Positions 12,400 to 25,296 of a DNA stretch of 64,000 nt are shown here, piece by piece. Origin of the DNA: Iris pallida (taxonomy: Eukaryota; Streptophyta; Magnoliopsida; Asparagales; Iridaceae). A model generated the notes under the pieces. It searched no databases. It was not told the DNA's origin and saw nothing but the letters and a program-made list of their open reading frames with translations. The stretch is taken from assembly GCA_029216955.1 (NCBI GenBank), contig JANAVB010023996.1, positions 10,977,919 to 11,041,918 of the forward strand. The letters run 5' to 3'. Made by a program: the position numbers and the translations under genes. The stretch's first letter is position 1, and each line of letters begins with the position of its first letter.

Positions 12400-15300
12400 G
12401 TTAAACATATTTTATATTTTATTTTCAATCATCTTCTGGAAATTTATCTTCTTCGTTCTCCGTGGCCTCATATTCTTCTTCCTCCTCATCTTCGCTTTCA
12501 TCTACTTCATTTTCTCTTCGGATACTTCTACCTCTTCTACACGATTAGATGCGTAATATGGAATTTCGGTTGTGTCCACGTCAACTGTATTTGTTATGAG
12601 AGGTATCTCGTCCTACTGATAAACTATTTCGTCAATATTGTAGGCATTTCTAGCTTTAGTCTTGTATACTGCCCATCAGTCCCTCCTAGTTTTTGTCCAT
12701 CTAGGATAAGTGGTAAAGTAAACGAGTTGAGCCTGACTTTCTAGGATAATTGGTTCGTATCATTGATATCAACGCCGATGGTTAATATCCACAAGACCAT
12801 GCTTGTCAATTTTCTAACCTTGATCTTCGATCAGATCGAACAAATCATACTTAAACAACACGATCTTAGCCAGCTCTATGCCATAGTTATATGTGAACTC
12901 CACAATCTTCCGTAAGATGCCATAGAAATCATTACCTGGATCGACATCTTTGTAGTTTATAGATCTGATACACAAACAACTATTTTTTATCTAATCAAGA
13001 TCCGAAAAGTTCTTTCTGATCAGAGCATTTGTTAACTTGAACATAAACCCATTCATACAATAGCTTGTCCAGATTTTGACGGATTAAATTGGCCCCTTGG
13101 CTAGAGTTCTAATAGATTCATTCTCTAGTGTTGTGTCTAGACGATCGACCTAAATACCAAATTCAACGTTTCGTTAATTACTATATAAAGTGCATAAACA
13201 AAAAGTAATTACCGAGCTTCTTACATATGCACTCAACCATGAAGGGAAATGATGTCTCATTTTCTGTTCTAGTTCTTCATTTGTTATGTACGGTCTACTC
13301 GACCTTACCTCATTATTAAATGTGCTGAAAACAACAACACATCAGCCAATTAGTGTAATAATAATATTAGAAACTATTACATGTATAGATGATGTAAACG
13401 TGGACGTATTAGTTAATTATCCCTCGAGCTTCTCCACTTCATCCTCATCGCAGTTGAGTAATATATATAACTGAATAGCTCTTAGTTCCTCGTCATTCAG
13501 ATATTTTTTCTTTACTTTCCCCAAAGTCTTTCCGAAAGTATTGAAGACTTTCAATATTGCATCATTAGATTCAAGATATCCATCATCGTTTTATGGAATA
13601 CCCTCTCAAGCTTGCACAGTATTACCGTAATGTCCTTCTCTTACTTTTTTAGACGATCGACGAGCAACTTAGTAGAACAAAGATATCTGAAGAATATGCT
13701 CAGCTTTGTCAATGGATCCCAAACGATCAGCGGTAATAATTTCCGAAATGCGATCAAGATTAACCTCTCCATAAATATGTGACAGTCATCGTTCTTTATA
13801 CCCGTCAGTTTGTTCTCCTTCAGGTGGACACATCTTCTTAAATTTAATACGTACCCGTCAAGAAATTTTAGGCCATGAATCTACCTACAAGTCCTTCTTT
13901 ATCCTCCCTTTCCAGTGAGAAAATTACCTTAGGCTGCTTATAATTTCCATTGCCTTCCTTTATCAAATACAATGCAGGACGTCTGCATATATCTTCCAAG
14001 TCCAACCTAGGCTTGGGATTGTCTTTCATTTTTCCTTTTACGTCCATCACAGTATTAATTATATTGTCAACCATATTCTTCTCGATATGCATGACATCAA
14101 GGTTATATCTGTTTAGATTGGTGCTCCAATATGGCAGGTCCCAGAATATACTCTATTTCGTCCAATTATGAGTGCGACCAAATTTATCACACATATATCC
14201 TTTTGTAGGCTCTTCGATAGCACTTGAAAAATCTTTGACCTCCTCCCATATCGTGTCTCCGATCCACCTTGGCAGTGGATCGGCCTTCTTTATAATGCCG
14301 GCACGAAAAGCGTTCATGTTCGTCCGAAATAGATGATCCTTCTGCAGGAACTGTCGATGATAATCGAAGAAGCACGATTTTTCTCCGTATTTCAAACGAA
14401 AAGCCTTCGTGTGGTCCTCGCAATACGGACATGAGAGATGACCATGAGCGCTCCATTCCGATAACATTCCATAGGCCGAAAAGTCATTGATGGTCTATAT
14501 AAGTGTGGCCCTCATCTGAAAGTTCTGCTTTCTGGAAACATCATACGTGTTGGAGCCTACTTCCCACAGCTAATTCAACTCATCTATCAACGGATGTAAG
14601 CACACATCGATGATCCTCTTCGGATTGTTCGGACACGAAATAATAACGATTAAGAACATGTAAGGAGTCTTCATACACATCCACAGCGGTAGGTTGTACG
14701 GAGTGACAATCACTGGCCAACACGAATATTAGGAACCTAAAAGTACGAATGGGGTAAAATTATCAGAGGAGAGCCCCAATCTTACATTACGCGGATCAGA
14801 AGCAAAACCTGGACTCGATGAAAGTTCTTCCATGCTTCTCCATCGGATGGATAATCCAATACTCTATTGATCTGTTCCCGCCTGTGCCAACTCATGTTTT
14901 CGGTAGTCTCCTACAACATAAACAACCTCTGCAACTACGACATCAAATACAAGAATTGTATCAAACAGATCAGCTTCCTTACACCGGGAGTCCTACTTGA
15001 ACTTGCTGCCTTGCAGCGATCAACACCACAAAATCTGCACACGTCTTCATCCTTGTCGTCCTTGTAGTACAACATGCATCTGTTGGGACGTACATCAATT
15101 TTATCATATCCCATCCAGAGAGATCTCACCATTCTCTAAGATTGGTAGAAGTTTGTAGGTAACTTGGCACCCTCTGGCAAGATCTCTATAATCAACTCGA
15201 TGATTCGGTTATAGCATTCTTGAGACATGTTAAAATCGAACTTGATGCTCAGCAGTCTTGTAACCACCTCTAACGGTGAATGATCCTCACAACCAGGATA

Positions 15301-15760
15301 AAAAGGAGTCCTTGCATTCTCCAGCAACTCTATGAAATTTATAGCATCAACATTTGATGCCTCCTCGATTGTATCATGATTGTTTGGATCGAAACTAGGC
15401 TCCGCAGTGTCGAAAACCTTGTTCATCCACCCTTCATCATAATCAGCATAGGCATGGACATCCATATACGGCTCCAAATTAGGCTCTGGCTCTGATGCTA
15501 AATGAACAAGTTCTCCGTGTGAGGTCTACTGATTGTAATTCGACATAAAATCTTTCGAGTATAAATGACATATCACGTCCAATTCTGGATGATATTTTAA
15601 GTTGCGACATCTCACACATGGACACTTAATTTTGGTACAGTCCATGTACTGAGGGACCGCCTTGGCGAACTGCAGGAACTGCTCTATCCCCTGTATAAAT
15701 TAATTCTGCACACCGAACATGTTATTAGGAGGATGATTGTACATCCATAAACGATGTCGC
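12400..15760 (-). pseudogene. TNP2-like CACTA transposase of element F
   Basis: Minus-strand coding of a plant CACTA transposase, in the usual domain order. The N-terminal transposase-associated domain has WMYN at about 15745 and the Cys motif CPCVRCRN near 15620. An acidic linker follows (15477-15136). The TNP2 core has MLYYKDDKDEDVCRFCG near 15060, CPYCEDHTKAFRLKYG near 14420 and PLPRWIGDTIWEEV near 14260. Next come MHIEKNMVDNIINTV at 14092, the DUF4218-like segment (KLLPLIVWDPLTKLSIFF near 13750), the DUF4216-like segment (EPIILESQAQLVYFT near 12740) and an acidic Lys-rich tail. Several in-frame stops and shifts make it a pseudogene. Element E is inserted at its 5' end (15760/47142), separating it from its promoter. 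Confidence 0.8.
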
Positions 15761-16045
15761 CACTACCAAAATAAGTTATATCAGCGACATATTTAGCGAC
15801 TCCAAGATAAAACATCGCTAATATTTGGGGGTTTAGCGACGTTTATCAAAGACGTCGCTGTTTGTCGCCAACAGCGACTAAAAGCGACGTCTAGCGGCTA
15901 CAATTTGTTAAATGGGAATCAGCGTCGCAAGTTCATTGGTACACGTCGCTGATATAGCGACGTGTAGCGACGCATTTTAAGTAGCGTCGCCGTTTATTAA
16001 ATATCAGCGACGTTTATCGACGGCAGAGAAGGACGTCGCTAAATG
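15761..16045 (+). repeat. Left TIR and subterminal repeats of element E
   Basis: CACTACCAAAATAAG opens the element. About fifteen AGCGACG or CGTCGCT words follow in both orientations. It is separated by one base from the transposase N-terminal domain of F. Confidence 0.8.
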
Positions 16046-16197
16046 TTCCATATAGGCGGCGAGGGTTTCCTTTTCGATCATTCATAAATTTTCCCCCCAA
16101 TTTTCTGTGCGCTCCTCCTCCGCGACGCTCCTCCGGCGATTTCCCTCCTCCGGCCTCCTCCTCCGCGGCGCTCCTCCGGCGATCTTCCTCCTCCGGC
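16046..16197 (+). other. GC-rich 5' leader of element E, interrupted by retrotransposon A
   Basis: Repeated CTCCTCCGGCG words form a pyrimidine-rich leader. It continues after retrotransposon A at 40806 (TCGGCCTCCTCC...) and ends in two possible donors, CTCAG|GTAGCT and CTCAG|GTGATC, near 40840-40860. Element F has a matching leader on its minus strand at 48863-49140. Confidence 0.55.
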
Positions 16198-16420
16198 TGT
16201 AAAACCCCAAAAATTTTCTAATTATCTTAGTATTTTAAAAATTTATTCTTCGATATCATTAGGAATTAATAGGGTAATTGGTATATTCGTAACTATAGAT
16301 ATATAGTAAATGTATGATTATGCTAGATATTTTTAATGGTTATTAATATAGTTTTCAATTATTAAAAACTATTTTGTTACGTATTAATAATTTATAGGAT
16401 TTTTAGATTTTTATTTATAA

Positions 16421-16576
<156 letters not shown>

Positions 16577-16583
16577 AGTTTGT

Positions 16584-16708
16584 CTCGAGGTCGTGGCCCG
16601 TTGGGAACGACGAGGCACCCCGTGTGGATGGCACGGGTTCGAGCCTCCTTGGGAGCGCGCTCCCAAGCTCCGGTAAGAAGTGGACACCCCCAAAAAAAAA
16701 ATAATATG
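16584..16708 (+). mobile_element. tRNA-derived SINE inserted in A 5' LTR
   Basis: A 125-bp insertion flanked by a perfect 16-bp direct repeat, TATATTGTTAGTTTGT, at 16568-16583 and 16709-16724. The 3' LTR of the same element has the empty site (24755-24772). The body carries an A-box-like TGGCCCGTTGGGAAC (about 16594), a perfect RNA polymerase III B box GGTTCGAGCC (16636-16645), a 20-bp palindrome CTTGGGAGCGCGCTCCCAAG and a terminal A-run at 16692-16700. These are the marks of a plant tRNA-related SINE. The family was not identified. Confidence 0.88.
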
Positions 16709-16942
16709 TATATTGTTAGTTTGTTAAAAAAATATTTTTCAGTGGTGGCCGAGCCCCACCAACCGCAGCTGCAGCTACAGTGGGGCCCGACCCCACCACT
16801 CCTTGATACCCCGCCTAACATAGCAGCTCAGCTGCTATTGGGAATTACCCGACCCCACACCCCCGTATTGGCATAGCAGCAATACTGCTAAGAGTAGGAA
16901 CCCGAGCCTTGGCCTATCCTATTCGAAAGAGAGTGGCGGCAG

Positions 16943-16950
16943 TATATATA
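16943..16950 (+). promoter_or_regulatory. Possible TATA box of A LTR
   Basis: TATATATA lies about 190 bp upstream of the first GT donor. The matching part of the 3' LTR was deleted with the insertion of B. Confidence 0.35.
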
Positions 16951-18188
16951 CTGCATCCGCTCATCTAATTAAAACCCTAACCCCTCTCATAATCAAAACC
17001 TCTCGACTCCAAGGCCGCCACCCTTCCCTCACACCCCGCGCTCACCGTCGGCTGCCCACTCACCGTCGACGAAGTCGGGATCGCTCGGAGCCGACAGTTA
17101 ACAGAGGATACTCTGTTTTCGAAAAACTCAGGTACCTCTCTTTTTCGGCTTCGATTACTTTTCGCACGTTTGATCAGTTTTGCGATCCGAAAGATGCTAC
17201 ATGTAGGCAATATAACCCTCTCTGAGTCCCTTCAAAGGGAATCAGCTATAACCCTCTGGTTTGACTAGAAACTCGATGCAATGTCGGGTAAAACTCTGTC
17301 GAAAACAGAGTTTGAAATCAGTTTCAAACCACAACTTAGAAGCCAGATTTTGCCCTGTGTGTCGAGATGTTTCAGATACTAATTGAACATGTTTGAAGAC
17401 AACCTAACCATGACTAAAACATAACTGGTAGATCGGTATTTAGATTTCTGTGCAAGAATTTAATTCGTGTTAAACTTGGTGAAAAACTGCTTTTGAAATA
17501 GTAAAACTTTGAAATTTTCTCCGATACGACGTACGCTCCGACAAACCGGGCGACGTGGTCGTGCATTATATGCATCGAAAGGCACGTATGGATGTTACTA
17601 ACGTGTGGGAACTGACGGGACTCGATTTCGTTGCGTGTGCGCGACGAAATCAACGCGTATCCGTCGAGATACCCCGTATCGGTGTTTTGCAAACTTGCCC
17701 ATAACTTCGTGTACAGTCGTCGAATCGAGACAAAACTTGTGCCAACAGGTCCGGATCAAAATTCTGGTCCTGCATGCCAAGTTTGGTTCGATTCTGAGAA
17801 GGTCGAATCGGAACCCAATTTTGGCGGGCCCACGACCCACTCAAACGGGCGACTTTGTATACGGCTCCTCGGAATCCAAAACTGGACATACCGTTGAGTT
17901 CCTCTCCTCAAACTAAAACCGTAGACATGTAGTTTGACGACTTTAGAGACCGTAGACTTTAGGCATGCATTTCGGTGCAAAGCGGGTCCAACGACGGACA
18001 TCGTTTTGACCCGAAATTATGATTTTGTCCCTGATCCAGAATTTGACTTTTGGACAGGCATTTCCTAGGTATATCTTCTTCAGCAAGATAATTTTTGATG
18101 TTTGTTTTAGCGTTTGGAGTCATCTGTGATTTGTGAGTTTTGGTGACTGACACTTGCTACTTCTGGACTTGCCACTTTGCACCACCAG

Positions 18189-18968
18189 GCAAGATACCTT
18201 GCCACCCTACTCTGTGAATATTATATTCTTATTTTAGTTGTTATTTTTAGTATTTGTTTCGTGATATTTAAACTGTGCGTCCAAGTCACACTTGGGTGCA
18301 AGCGACTCTATCGGTCGTTTTACTTGCTTTATTTATTCTCTTGCATTGACTTAGCCTAGTGACCACCCATTGATGATGAGGTATTAGTATATCTCATACG
18401 GCCTTGACACTTGTTATATCACATGATGTGAGTCACATGTAGGACATGTTTCCGCGTAGTCGGCTGGCCACTGATACGTATGGAGCGTACGACGGATAGG
18501 AGTAACTGCCAATAGTATTGCATGTTAGAAGACTTGGCGGTTACTAGTGGTTCATATCAGTCATGGAGATGATGATACTAAGCATTGGGTGGGGAGAACA
18601 ATACCTGACGTATGGGCTTCTTTACATTTCCATGATTACCTGTGCGCTCCTCTGGAGACGCAGGCTCTTGGCGCCCTCTGACGTTTTCCAGAGCGTTATG
18701 GACGTAGCCCTTGCACATGGTGCCCTCTGACGTTTCCCGAGCGTTATGGACGTAGGCCCCTGGTACCCTCTATGGGAACTATGTCGATCCTATTTTCAGT
18801 CAGGGTTCATGCGTCGAAGGATTGTATCTGAACTGCATATTCACAATAGAATGGTCAGGAACCCGGTTGCATGCATACCTTTCTCTCTTATTATATTATC
18901 ACAGTTCATATGGCATGGTGTTTTTTTGTATCTTGCTATGTCCCCTGAGGACCTGGTTATCTCTCCAG
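18189..18968 (+). other. GC-AG intron-like segment in A 5' LTR
   Basis: It starts CACCAG|GCAAGATA and ends TATCTCTCCAG|G. The preceding exon-like piece is 18111-18188, opened by GTTTGTTTTAG. The 3' LTR keeps the donor at 39601/39602. Confidence 0.45.
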
Positions 18969-19051
18969 GTTTAGACGATATTCCACAGGAGTACGGAGCG
19001 ACATTGGAGCTATCTTACATTGATGACGAGACAGTCACTACTGATTTCTAG
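18969..19051 (+). CDS. Acidic micro-ORF exon in A LTR
   Basis: After the acceptor at 18968 the frame reads GLDDIPQEYGATLELSYIDD and a short tail, then TAG. Joined to the exon 18111-18188 the frame stays open for about 16 codons upstream. The 3' LTR copy (about 40383-40465) differs by one residue. B and C carry similar acidic exons in the same relative place with a YG...L...LE pattern. No start codon was identified, so expression as a protein is speculative. Confidence 0.3.
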
Positions 19052-19398
19052 TATATTCCATATTTGAGACAGTTGTAGACATTATTTTACATCTCTCTTC
19101 TTTCTATTTTGTGGAGGTTGGACTCCGATCTTGTGAGACTATTTTCATAGCTGTTTGGAGTGAGTATGTTCACCCGGCTATCTTTTGATACTCTTATTTA
19201 TTTATTTAGACTTCATTATCTTCTGTGTTGAGCTGTGATGAGATTAGATTATGTTATTCTGGCCTGTGATTATTTTATTTACAGCTTATGTACATATATG
19301 AGGATTCCATATATTGGAGTATTCTTCGTATATGTGCAGCTGGCATGTTCACGTACTTGGTCCTACGTATTTTGGGACTGGGGCGTTACATATTTTTG

Positions 19399-19416
19399 TG
19401 GTGGCCCATGCAGGTC
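19399..19416 (+). promoter_or_regulatory. Primer binding site of A (tRNA-Ile type)
   Basis: TGGTGGCCCATGCAGGTC, 8 nt after the LTR end, is fully complementary to the 18-nt 3' end (with CCA) of plant tRNA-Ile(AAU) as I know that sequence. Downstream, GTTGGG (19429-19434) pairs with CCCAAC (19448-19453), and TGCAGG of the primer site pairs with CCTGCA (19457-19462). Confidence 0.8.
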
Positions 19417-19596
19417 AGATTTAATATTGTTGGGTTACATGACTGTGCCCAACAAGCCTGCATATAGGAATATGAATATCTCATCCAGAACTACCACTAT
19501 CCCTTGACTTCCAATCTTTTCGAAACTTCCTCGATTATTCGATTTACTTCATATCTAATCCTTCTAATATCAATTTATCTTCCTCGTGCCAACAGT

Positions 19597-22500
19597 ATGA
19601 ATCTACGTAGCGGACGCACTTTTGCCTTGGCCCTCACATCTAGCGAGAAGATTACTTCGGAGGGACATAATCCTTCCATGACTCCAGCGACACCCTACCA
19701 GCCAGAACTGTCACAGCCTACTACGACACCGACGACGAAGTACCCAGAGATCGTAGCACCCCCAGGTAGTCAGGCTGGACAGACCACTACCATATCACCG
19801 GGAGGGAATGTACTACTGCCTCCACCACCACCATTCCCTCAGCAGTTTCCCCTACAGTCGGGACCTCAGATGCCTCCACCACCGACTGATGGGAAGCCCT
19901 ACAACTCATTTTATGTATACCATGATGCAGGCTCAGTGGCAGCAGACTGAGCTGATGAGGCAGACGATGATGGCAGCTATGGCTAGACCTCCACCACCAC
20001 CTCCAACAACAGTACCAGTACCAGCACCGGCTCTACATCCCTATGAAGGCTCTATCAAGAATTTTACAGATATGAACCCCACGGCCTTTAGAGGGACGGA
20101 GAAGCCATTAGAGGTGTCACAGTGGCTTATTAGTACCAAAAAGCTACTGAAGGCATCCCAGTTGCCAGCTCGAGATTGGATGACAGCAGTAGACTTACTG
20201 TTAGAAGACAATGCTCACCACTGGTGGAAGGCGGAAGAGAGACGATTAGGCATAGGGATCACCTGGAAGCAGTTCTATGATGCTTTTTATGAGAGATTCT
20301 TCACTATTCATGTTCGAGATGGTCTCTATGACCAGTTCCTTCATCTGAAGCAAAGGAAATATGACAGTTGATGAGTATGACTCGGAATTCAATCGCCTGA
20401 GTCAATTTGGTACGGGATTGATTCCGACAGAGTTAGAGAAGGCGAGGAGATTTCACCAAGGGCTTTCACCAGAGCTCAAGTCTTATACGACTACTCAGTC
20501 TCGAGTCTTCCATTCAGCTGTCTTGGAAGAAGCTCGTACTCAGGAGATTCTTCGCAAGGAACATCAGCAGACATCGAGGCACTATACCCCAGCAGTTATA
20601 CCAGCCCGAGCTACTCAGAGTGGACCTATTAGTAGGACCACAGGACAGTTCCAGCAGAGGCCCTCACCTTATCAGAAGCCTGTTTGCCATTACTGTGGTA
20701 AACAAGGACATATCCAGAACGACTGCAGGACTCGCCTTGGATTATGCTTGAGATGTGGATCTAATCAGCACATGCTTAAGGATTATCCGAAGTAACATGC
20801 AATAGTACAAGCTCGACCAAATCCGAGGCCCTACAGCCCCAGCTCTCCCAGCACCACGGCCTATAGCAGGAGCACCTCGTCCACCACTGCCTCCCCAAGG
20901 CACACAGTACAACAAAGCCAGAGCTCAGGGCCCGGGACAGAATTATGGGCAGGCATTCTCGCTTGCTGTTGAGGATATAGAGACAGAGACGAAGTTATAG
21001 CAGGTATGGTTCTAGTTTCATCTTTTTCTCCTATAATATTATTTGATACTAGAGCACTCATTCATTCATAGCCACTAGTTTTGCCACTAGACACAGCATT
21101 TCCATCACACCCTTAGCTAAGAATGTTAAAATCCTTCACTGGAGGAGGAGTTGTACCTGTTAGTAGTGTTTGTAGACTTTGCCCTGTAGTGATAAATGAT
21201 AGAGAGATGGTGGTACGACTTCTTGTATTCCCTATTCCGACATTTGATATGGTTCTTGGAATGGACTGGTTGAGCCAGCATTTCGCTCTCATTGACTGCC
21301 ATAGGGGCAGTATCATCTTTAGACCACCGAATGCGATAGAGTTTGAGTTCACCAAAGAAGACGGAGATAGTTGTGAGGCACCCACATCGGGAACTCATAT
21401 GATGATGCATGACATCCCACAGCACCCTATTATCACCGAGTTCGAGGATGTATTCCCCGAGGAGTTGCCAGGACTACCACCTGACCGAGATATTGAGTTT
21501 TCTATTGAGCTTATTCCCTGGAGCCGAGCCTATTTCATCTCGAGTATATCGTCTGGCACCCAAGGAGTTGGTAGAGATGAAGACGCAAATTGATGACTTA
21601 TTAGAGAAAGGATTTATTCGTGCCAGTGCGTCACCATGGGGAGCACCCGTGCTTTTTGTGCCTAAGAAAGACGGGACAGTGCGCTTGTGCATTGACTATA
21701 GAGCATTGAATGCGGTGACGGTGAAGAACAAGTATCCCTTACCACGTATAGACGATCTATTTCATCAGCTGAGTGGAGCAAAAGTATTCTCCAAGATTGA
21801 CTTACGATCGGGCTATCACCAATTGATGGTTCGGAAGGAAGATATTGCAAAGACGGCTTTTCGATCGAGGTATGGACACTACGAGTTCTTGGTCATGCCT
21901 TTCGGTTTGACCAATGCTCTCGCAGTTTTTATGAATTTAATGAACAAGATCTTTCACCAATACTGGGACAAATTTGTAGTAGTCTTTATAGACGATATCT
22001 TGATTTACTCCAAGAGTCAAGAGGAGCATGAGCAGCATCTACGGATAGTTTTGGGAACATTGAGGAACGAAAGACTCTTCGCGAAGCTTAGCAAGTGTGA
22101 TTTCTTTCTCAAGGAGGTATCATTCCTTGGTCATATTGTTACAGGTGATGGCATATCAGTAGACCCAGAAAAGATCACAGCAGTCAAATCATGGCCCGCT
22201 CCCACAACAGCTTCTGAAGTAAGAAGTTTCCTCAGATTTGCGGGTTACTACCGACGGTTCGTAGAAGATTTCTCTCGAATAGCGGGGCCAATGACTCGAC
22301 TAACTTGTAAGGATCAGGAGTTTGTATGGACAGACGAGTGTCAAGCCGCTTTTGATGAGTTGAAAAAAGCGATTGACCACAGCACCGATCTTGACACTAC
22401 CATCGGGCCCAGGAGGATTTGTGATCTACAGCGACGCATCCGGGAAAGGATTAGGATGTGTATTGATGCAGCATGGTCGTGTAGTGGCATATGCATCACG

Positions 22501-24340
22501 ACAGTTAGGAGTGCATGAGAAGAATTATCCGACCCACGATCTAGAGCTCGCAGCGGTTATCTTTGCTTTGAAGCTATAGGAGACACTACTTGTACGGCGA
22601 GAAGGTTGATATCTACACTGATCATAAGAGCCTCAAGTACGTGTTCACATAGAAGGAGTTAAATATGCGACAACGACGTTGGTTGGAGTTCATGAAAGAT
22701 TATGAGATTGAGCTTTATTATCATCCAGGCAAGGCTAATGTCGTGGCAGACGCATTAAGCCGCAAGCCCATGGCACACTTTTTGACTACGCAGAAGGAGT
22801 TGATTAGAGACTTGGAGCAGCTTGGTATTGAGGTAGTATTGCCGGGAGCAGATGGCGTATTAGCCAACCTTCAAGTGCAATCATCATTAGTAGAGCGCAT
22901 CAAGGCAACATTGTCCCAATGACGCTAGATTTCGACGGCTCAAGGAGAGGACTGAAGCAGGAGAGCAGACAGGATTGAGGATCCACACCGATGGGACATT
23001 GCGATGTGGTGATCGCATTTATGTTCCCAATGGAGAGCTACGGCAGGAGCTGATGGCAGAGGCTCACAGTTCGACTTACTCTATTCATCCCGGAGGGACC
23101 AAGATGTATCGTGATTTACGACAGTATTATTGGTGGCATGGAATGAAGCGAAGAGATAGCTCGTTTTGTTGCCAAGTGCTTGGTATGTCAACAAGTGAAG
23201 ACGGAGCACCAAAGGACGGCCGGATTATTGCAGCCGCTACCCATTACCGAGTGGAAGTGGGAGCACATTACTATGGATTTCGTCACAGGTTTTCCTCGGA
23301 GTCCTAGAGGACATAACGCAGTGTGGGTGATTGTTGATAGACTTACGAAGTCAGCACACTTCTTACCTTTTAGAGTGGGCCAGTCGACAGAGGTATTGGC
23401 GGAGATGTATATAGAGCAGATTGTGAGATTACACGGTGTGCCTGTTAGTATTGTGTCGGATCGTGACTCGAGATTTACTTTGCACTTTTGAAGGAGCATG
23501 CAATAGAGTTTGGGCACTCGATTGAAGTTTAGTACATCGTATCATCCGCAGACAGACGGCCAGTCGGAGCGTACTATTCAGACGCTAGAGGATATGTTAA
23601 GAGCGTGTATGCTTGATTTTGGCGGTTCGTGGGAGGACCATCTTCATCTTGTTGAGTTTTCCTACAATAATAGCTATCAAGCGAGCATTCAAATGGCTCC
23701 ATTTGAAGCATTGTATGGTAGGAAGTGTCGGTCTCCTGTTTGTTGGAGTGACATAGGAGAGCGACAGCTATTGGGTCCCGAGTTGGTCTTGAGCACAGTG
23801 GAGACAGTGAAGAAGATTCAGGACCACCTGCGAGCAGCACAGGATCGTCAGAAGCAGTGGGCAGATAATCGTCGTCGACCCTTGGAGTTCAAAGAGGGTG
23901 ACCATGTATTCTTGAAGATATCCTCCACTAGAGGCACGATTCGATTCGGAGGACGTGGCAAGTTGAGTCCAAGGTACATCGGCCCTTTCGATGTCCTGGA
24001 ACGTGTTGGAGAGGTTGCCTATAGATTGGCATTGCCACCGTCACTAAAGGGAGTACATGACAGTATTCCATGTATCTCAGCTGAGGAGGTACGTGGTAGA
24101 CAGCAATCATGTGCTTGATCACTCCGAGATCACAGTTGGACCGAGTTTATCGTACGAAGAGCAACTAGTAGGTATCCTCGATCGTCGAGTGAAGGTGTTA
24201 CGGAATCAATCTATTCCATTGGTTCGCGTGGCATGGAAGCATCACTCGCCAGGGGAGTCTACTTGGGAGCACGAGGACGACATCCGAAATCGCTACCCAC
24301 GGTTGTTCGAAAACGAAGGTATGTCTTGTATTTTAATTGC
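19597..24340 (+). pseudogene. A gag-pol polyprotein remnant
   Basis: Gag starts with MNLRSGRT at 19597, as in element C. The order is: gag capsid (to about 20680), two CCHC knuckles (CHYCGKQGHIQNDC at about 20687), protease region (about 21040-21290), reverse transcriptase (FIDD near 21990), RNase H (about 22390-22760), integrase with HHCC and DDE motifs (22980-23600) and a C-terminal chromodomain ending near 24310. Frameshifts occur near 19930, 20360, 21590 and 22400, and stops include those at 20793 and 23489, so it cannot make a full polyprotein. An AG lies 1 nt before the start ATG (GCCAACAG|T). It is closest to element C in every segment. Confidence 0.88.
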
Positions 24341-24384
24341 TATTTTATTTCCTTGCATTGCATTTGATCCCCCGACCTTAGTTT

Positions 24385-24421
24385 AATTTCGAGGACGAAA
24401 TTTTCTTTAAGTTGGGTAGGA
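24385..24421 (+). promoter_or_regulatory. Pre-polypurine hairpin and polypurine tract of A
   Basis: AATTTCGAGGACGAAATT (24385-24402) is a perfect 7-bp inverted repeat with a 4-nt loop. It is followed by AAGTTGGGTAGGA directly before the 3' LTR. The same inverted repeat is in B (33771) and C (62587). Confidence 0.65.
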
Positions 24422-24686
24422 TGTAAAATCCCAAAAATTTTCTAATTATTTTAGTATTTTAAAAATTATTCTTCGATATCATTAGGAATTATTGTGGTAA
24501 TTGGTATATTCGTAACTATAGATATATAGTAAATGTATGATTGTGCTAGATATTTTTAATTGTTATTAATATAGTTTTCAATTATTAAAAACTATTTTGT
24601 TACGTATTAATAATTTATAGGATTTTTAGATTTTTATTTATAAGTATATAGTTATGTATATATATTTTAATTTATAAGTATATAGT

Positions 24687-24763
<77 letters not shown>

Positions 24764-24882
24764 AGTTTGTTAAAAAAAAATATTTTTCAGTGGTGGCCGA
24801 CCCCACCAACCGCAGCAGCAGCTGCAGTGGGACCCGACCCTACCACTCCTTGATACCCCGCCTAACATAGCAGCTCAACTGC
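24422..24882 (+). repeat. A 3' LTR, left part
   Basis: This matches the start of the 5' LTR, with a shorter (TA)n run and without the SINE, up to the insertion point of element B at 24882/24883 (CTCAACTGC|TGTCAC). Confidence 0.85.
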
Positions 24883-25288
24883 TGTCACTACCACATTTCT
24901 AGTGTGAGGGTATTTTTGTCATTTTTGGGGTAATTTAAATTTATTAGAATTTATTTGAATTTTTGGGAATTTTTAGGAATTATTTTGGAATTGATTGGTG
25001 CTAGTTTTAGACATTGACTCATGTTGACTTAGGAGGCTGTCCTATAGGCTAACCTAGGTCAGGACTATTTGGTTAGGTTAAGAAACCCTAGTATGACCTA
25101 AGTTAGTGAATTCAAGTTCATTAGAATTATTTTGAGGGAATTTGGAGTTAGTTTGGTCTAGGAAAGACTTGTGAAATCACAAGTCATGATCATGACTTAA
25201 AACCTTAGAGGCTCAACCTAACCTAGTGAAACCTTAGTCCAAACTCACTTGGCCGGCCACCTTAGTCTAACCTAGGGATTCCCCCAAC

Positions 25289-25296
25289 TATAAATA
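25289..25296 (+). promoter_or_regulatory. TATA box of B LTR copy 1
   Basis: TATAAATA in a C-rich/A-rich context (CCCCCAACTATAAATACAC), a good plant TATA box. The second LTR has it unchanged at 34214-34221. Confidence 0.65.

Noticed and set aside
19399..19416. Resemblance of the primer site to the anticodon-arm region of initiator tRNA-Met
   Set aside because: That similarity is in the same sense, not complementary, so it cannot prime; the tRNA-Ile 3' end gives an 18/18 complement.
21113..21425. Minus-strand frames across the A protease region
   Set aside because: Shadows of the plus-strand protease/RT coding sequence.
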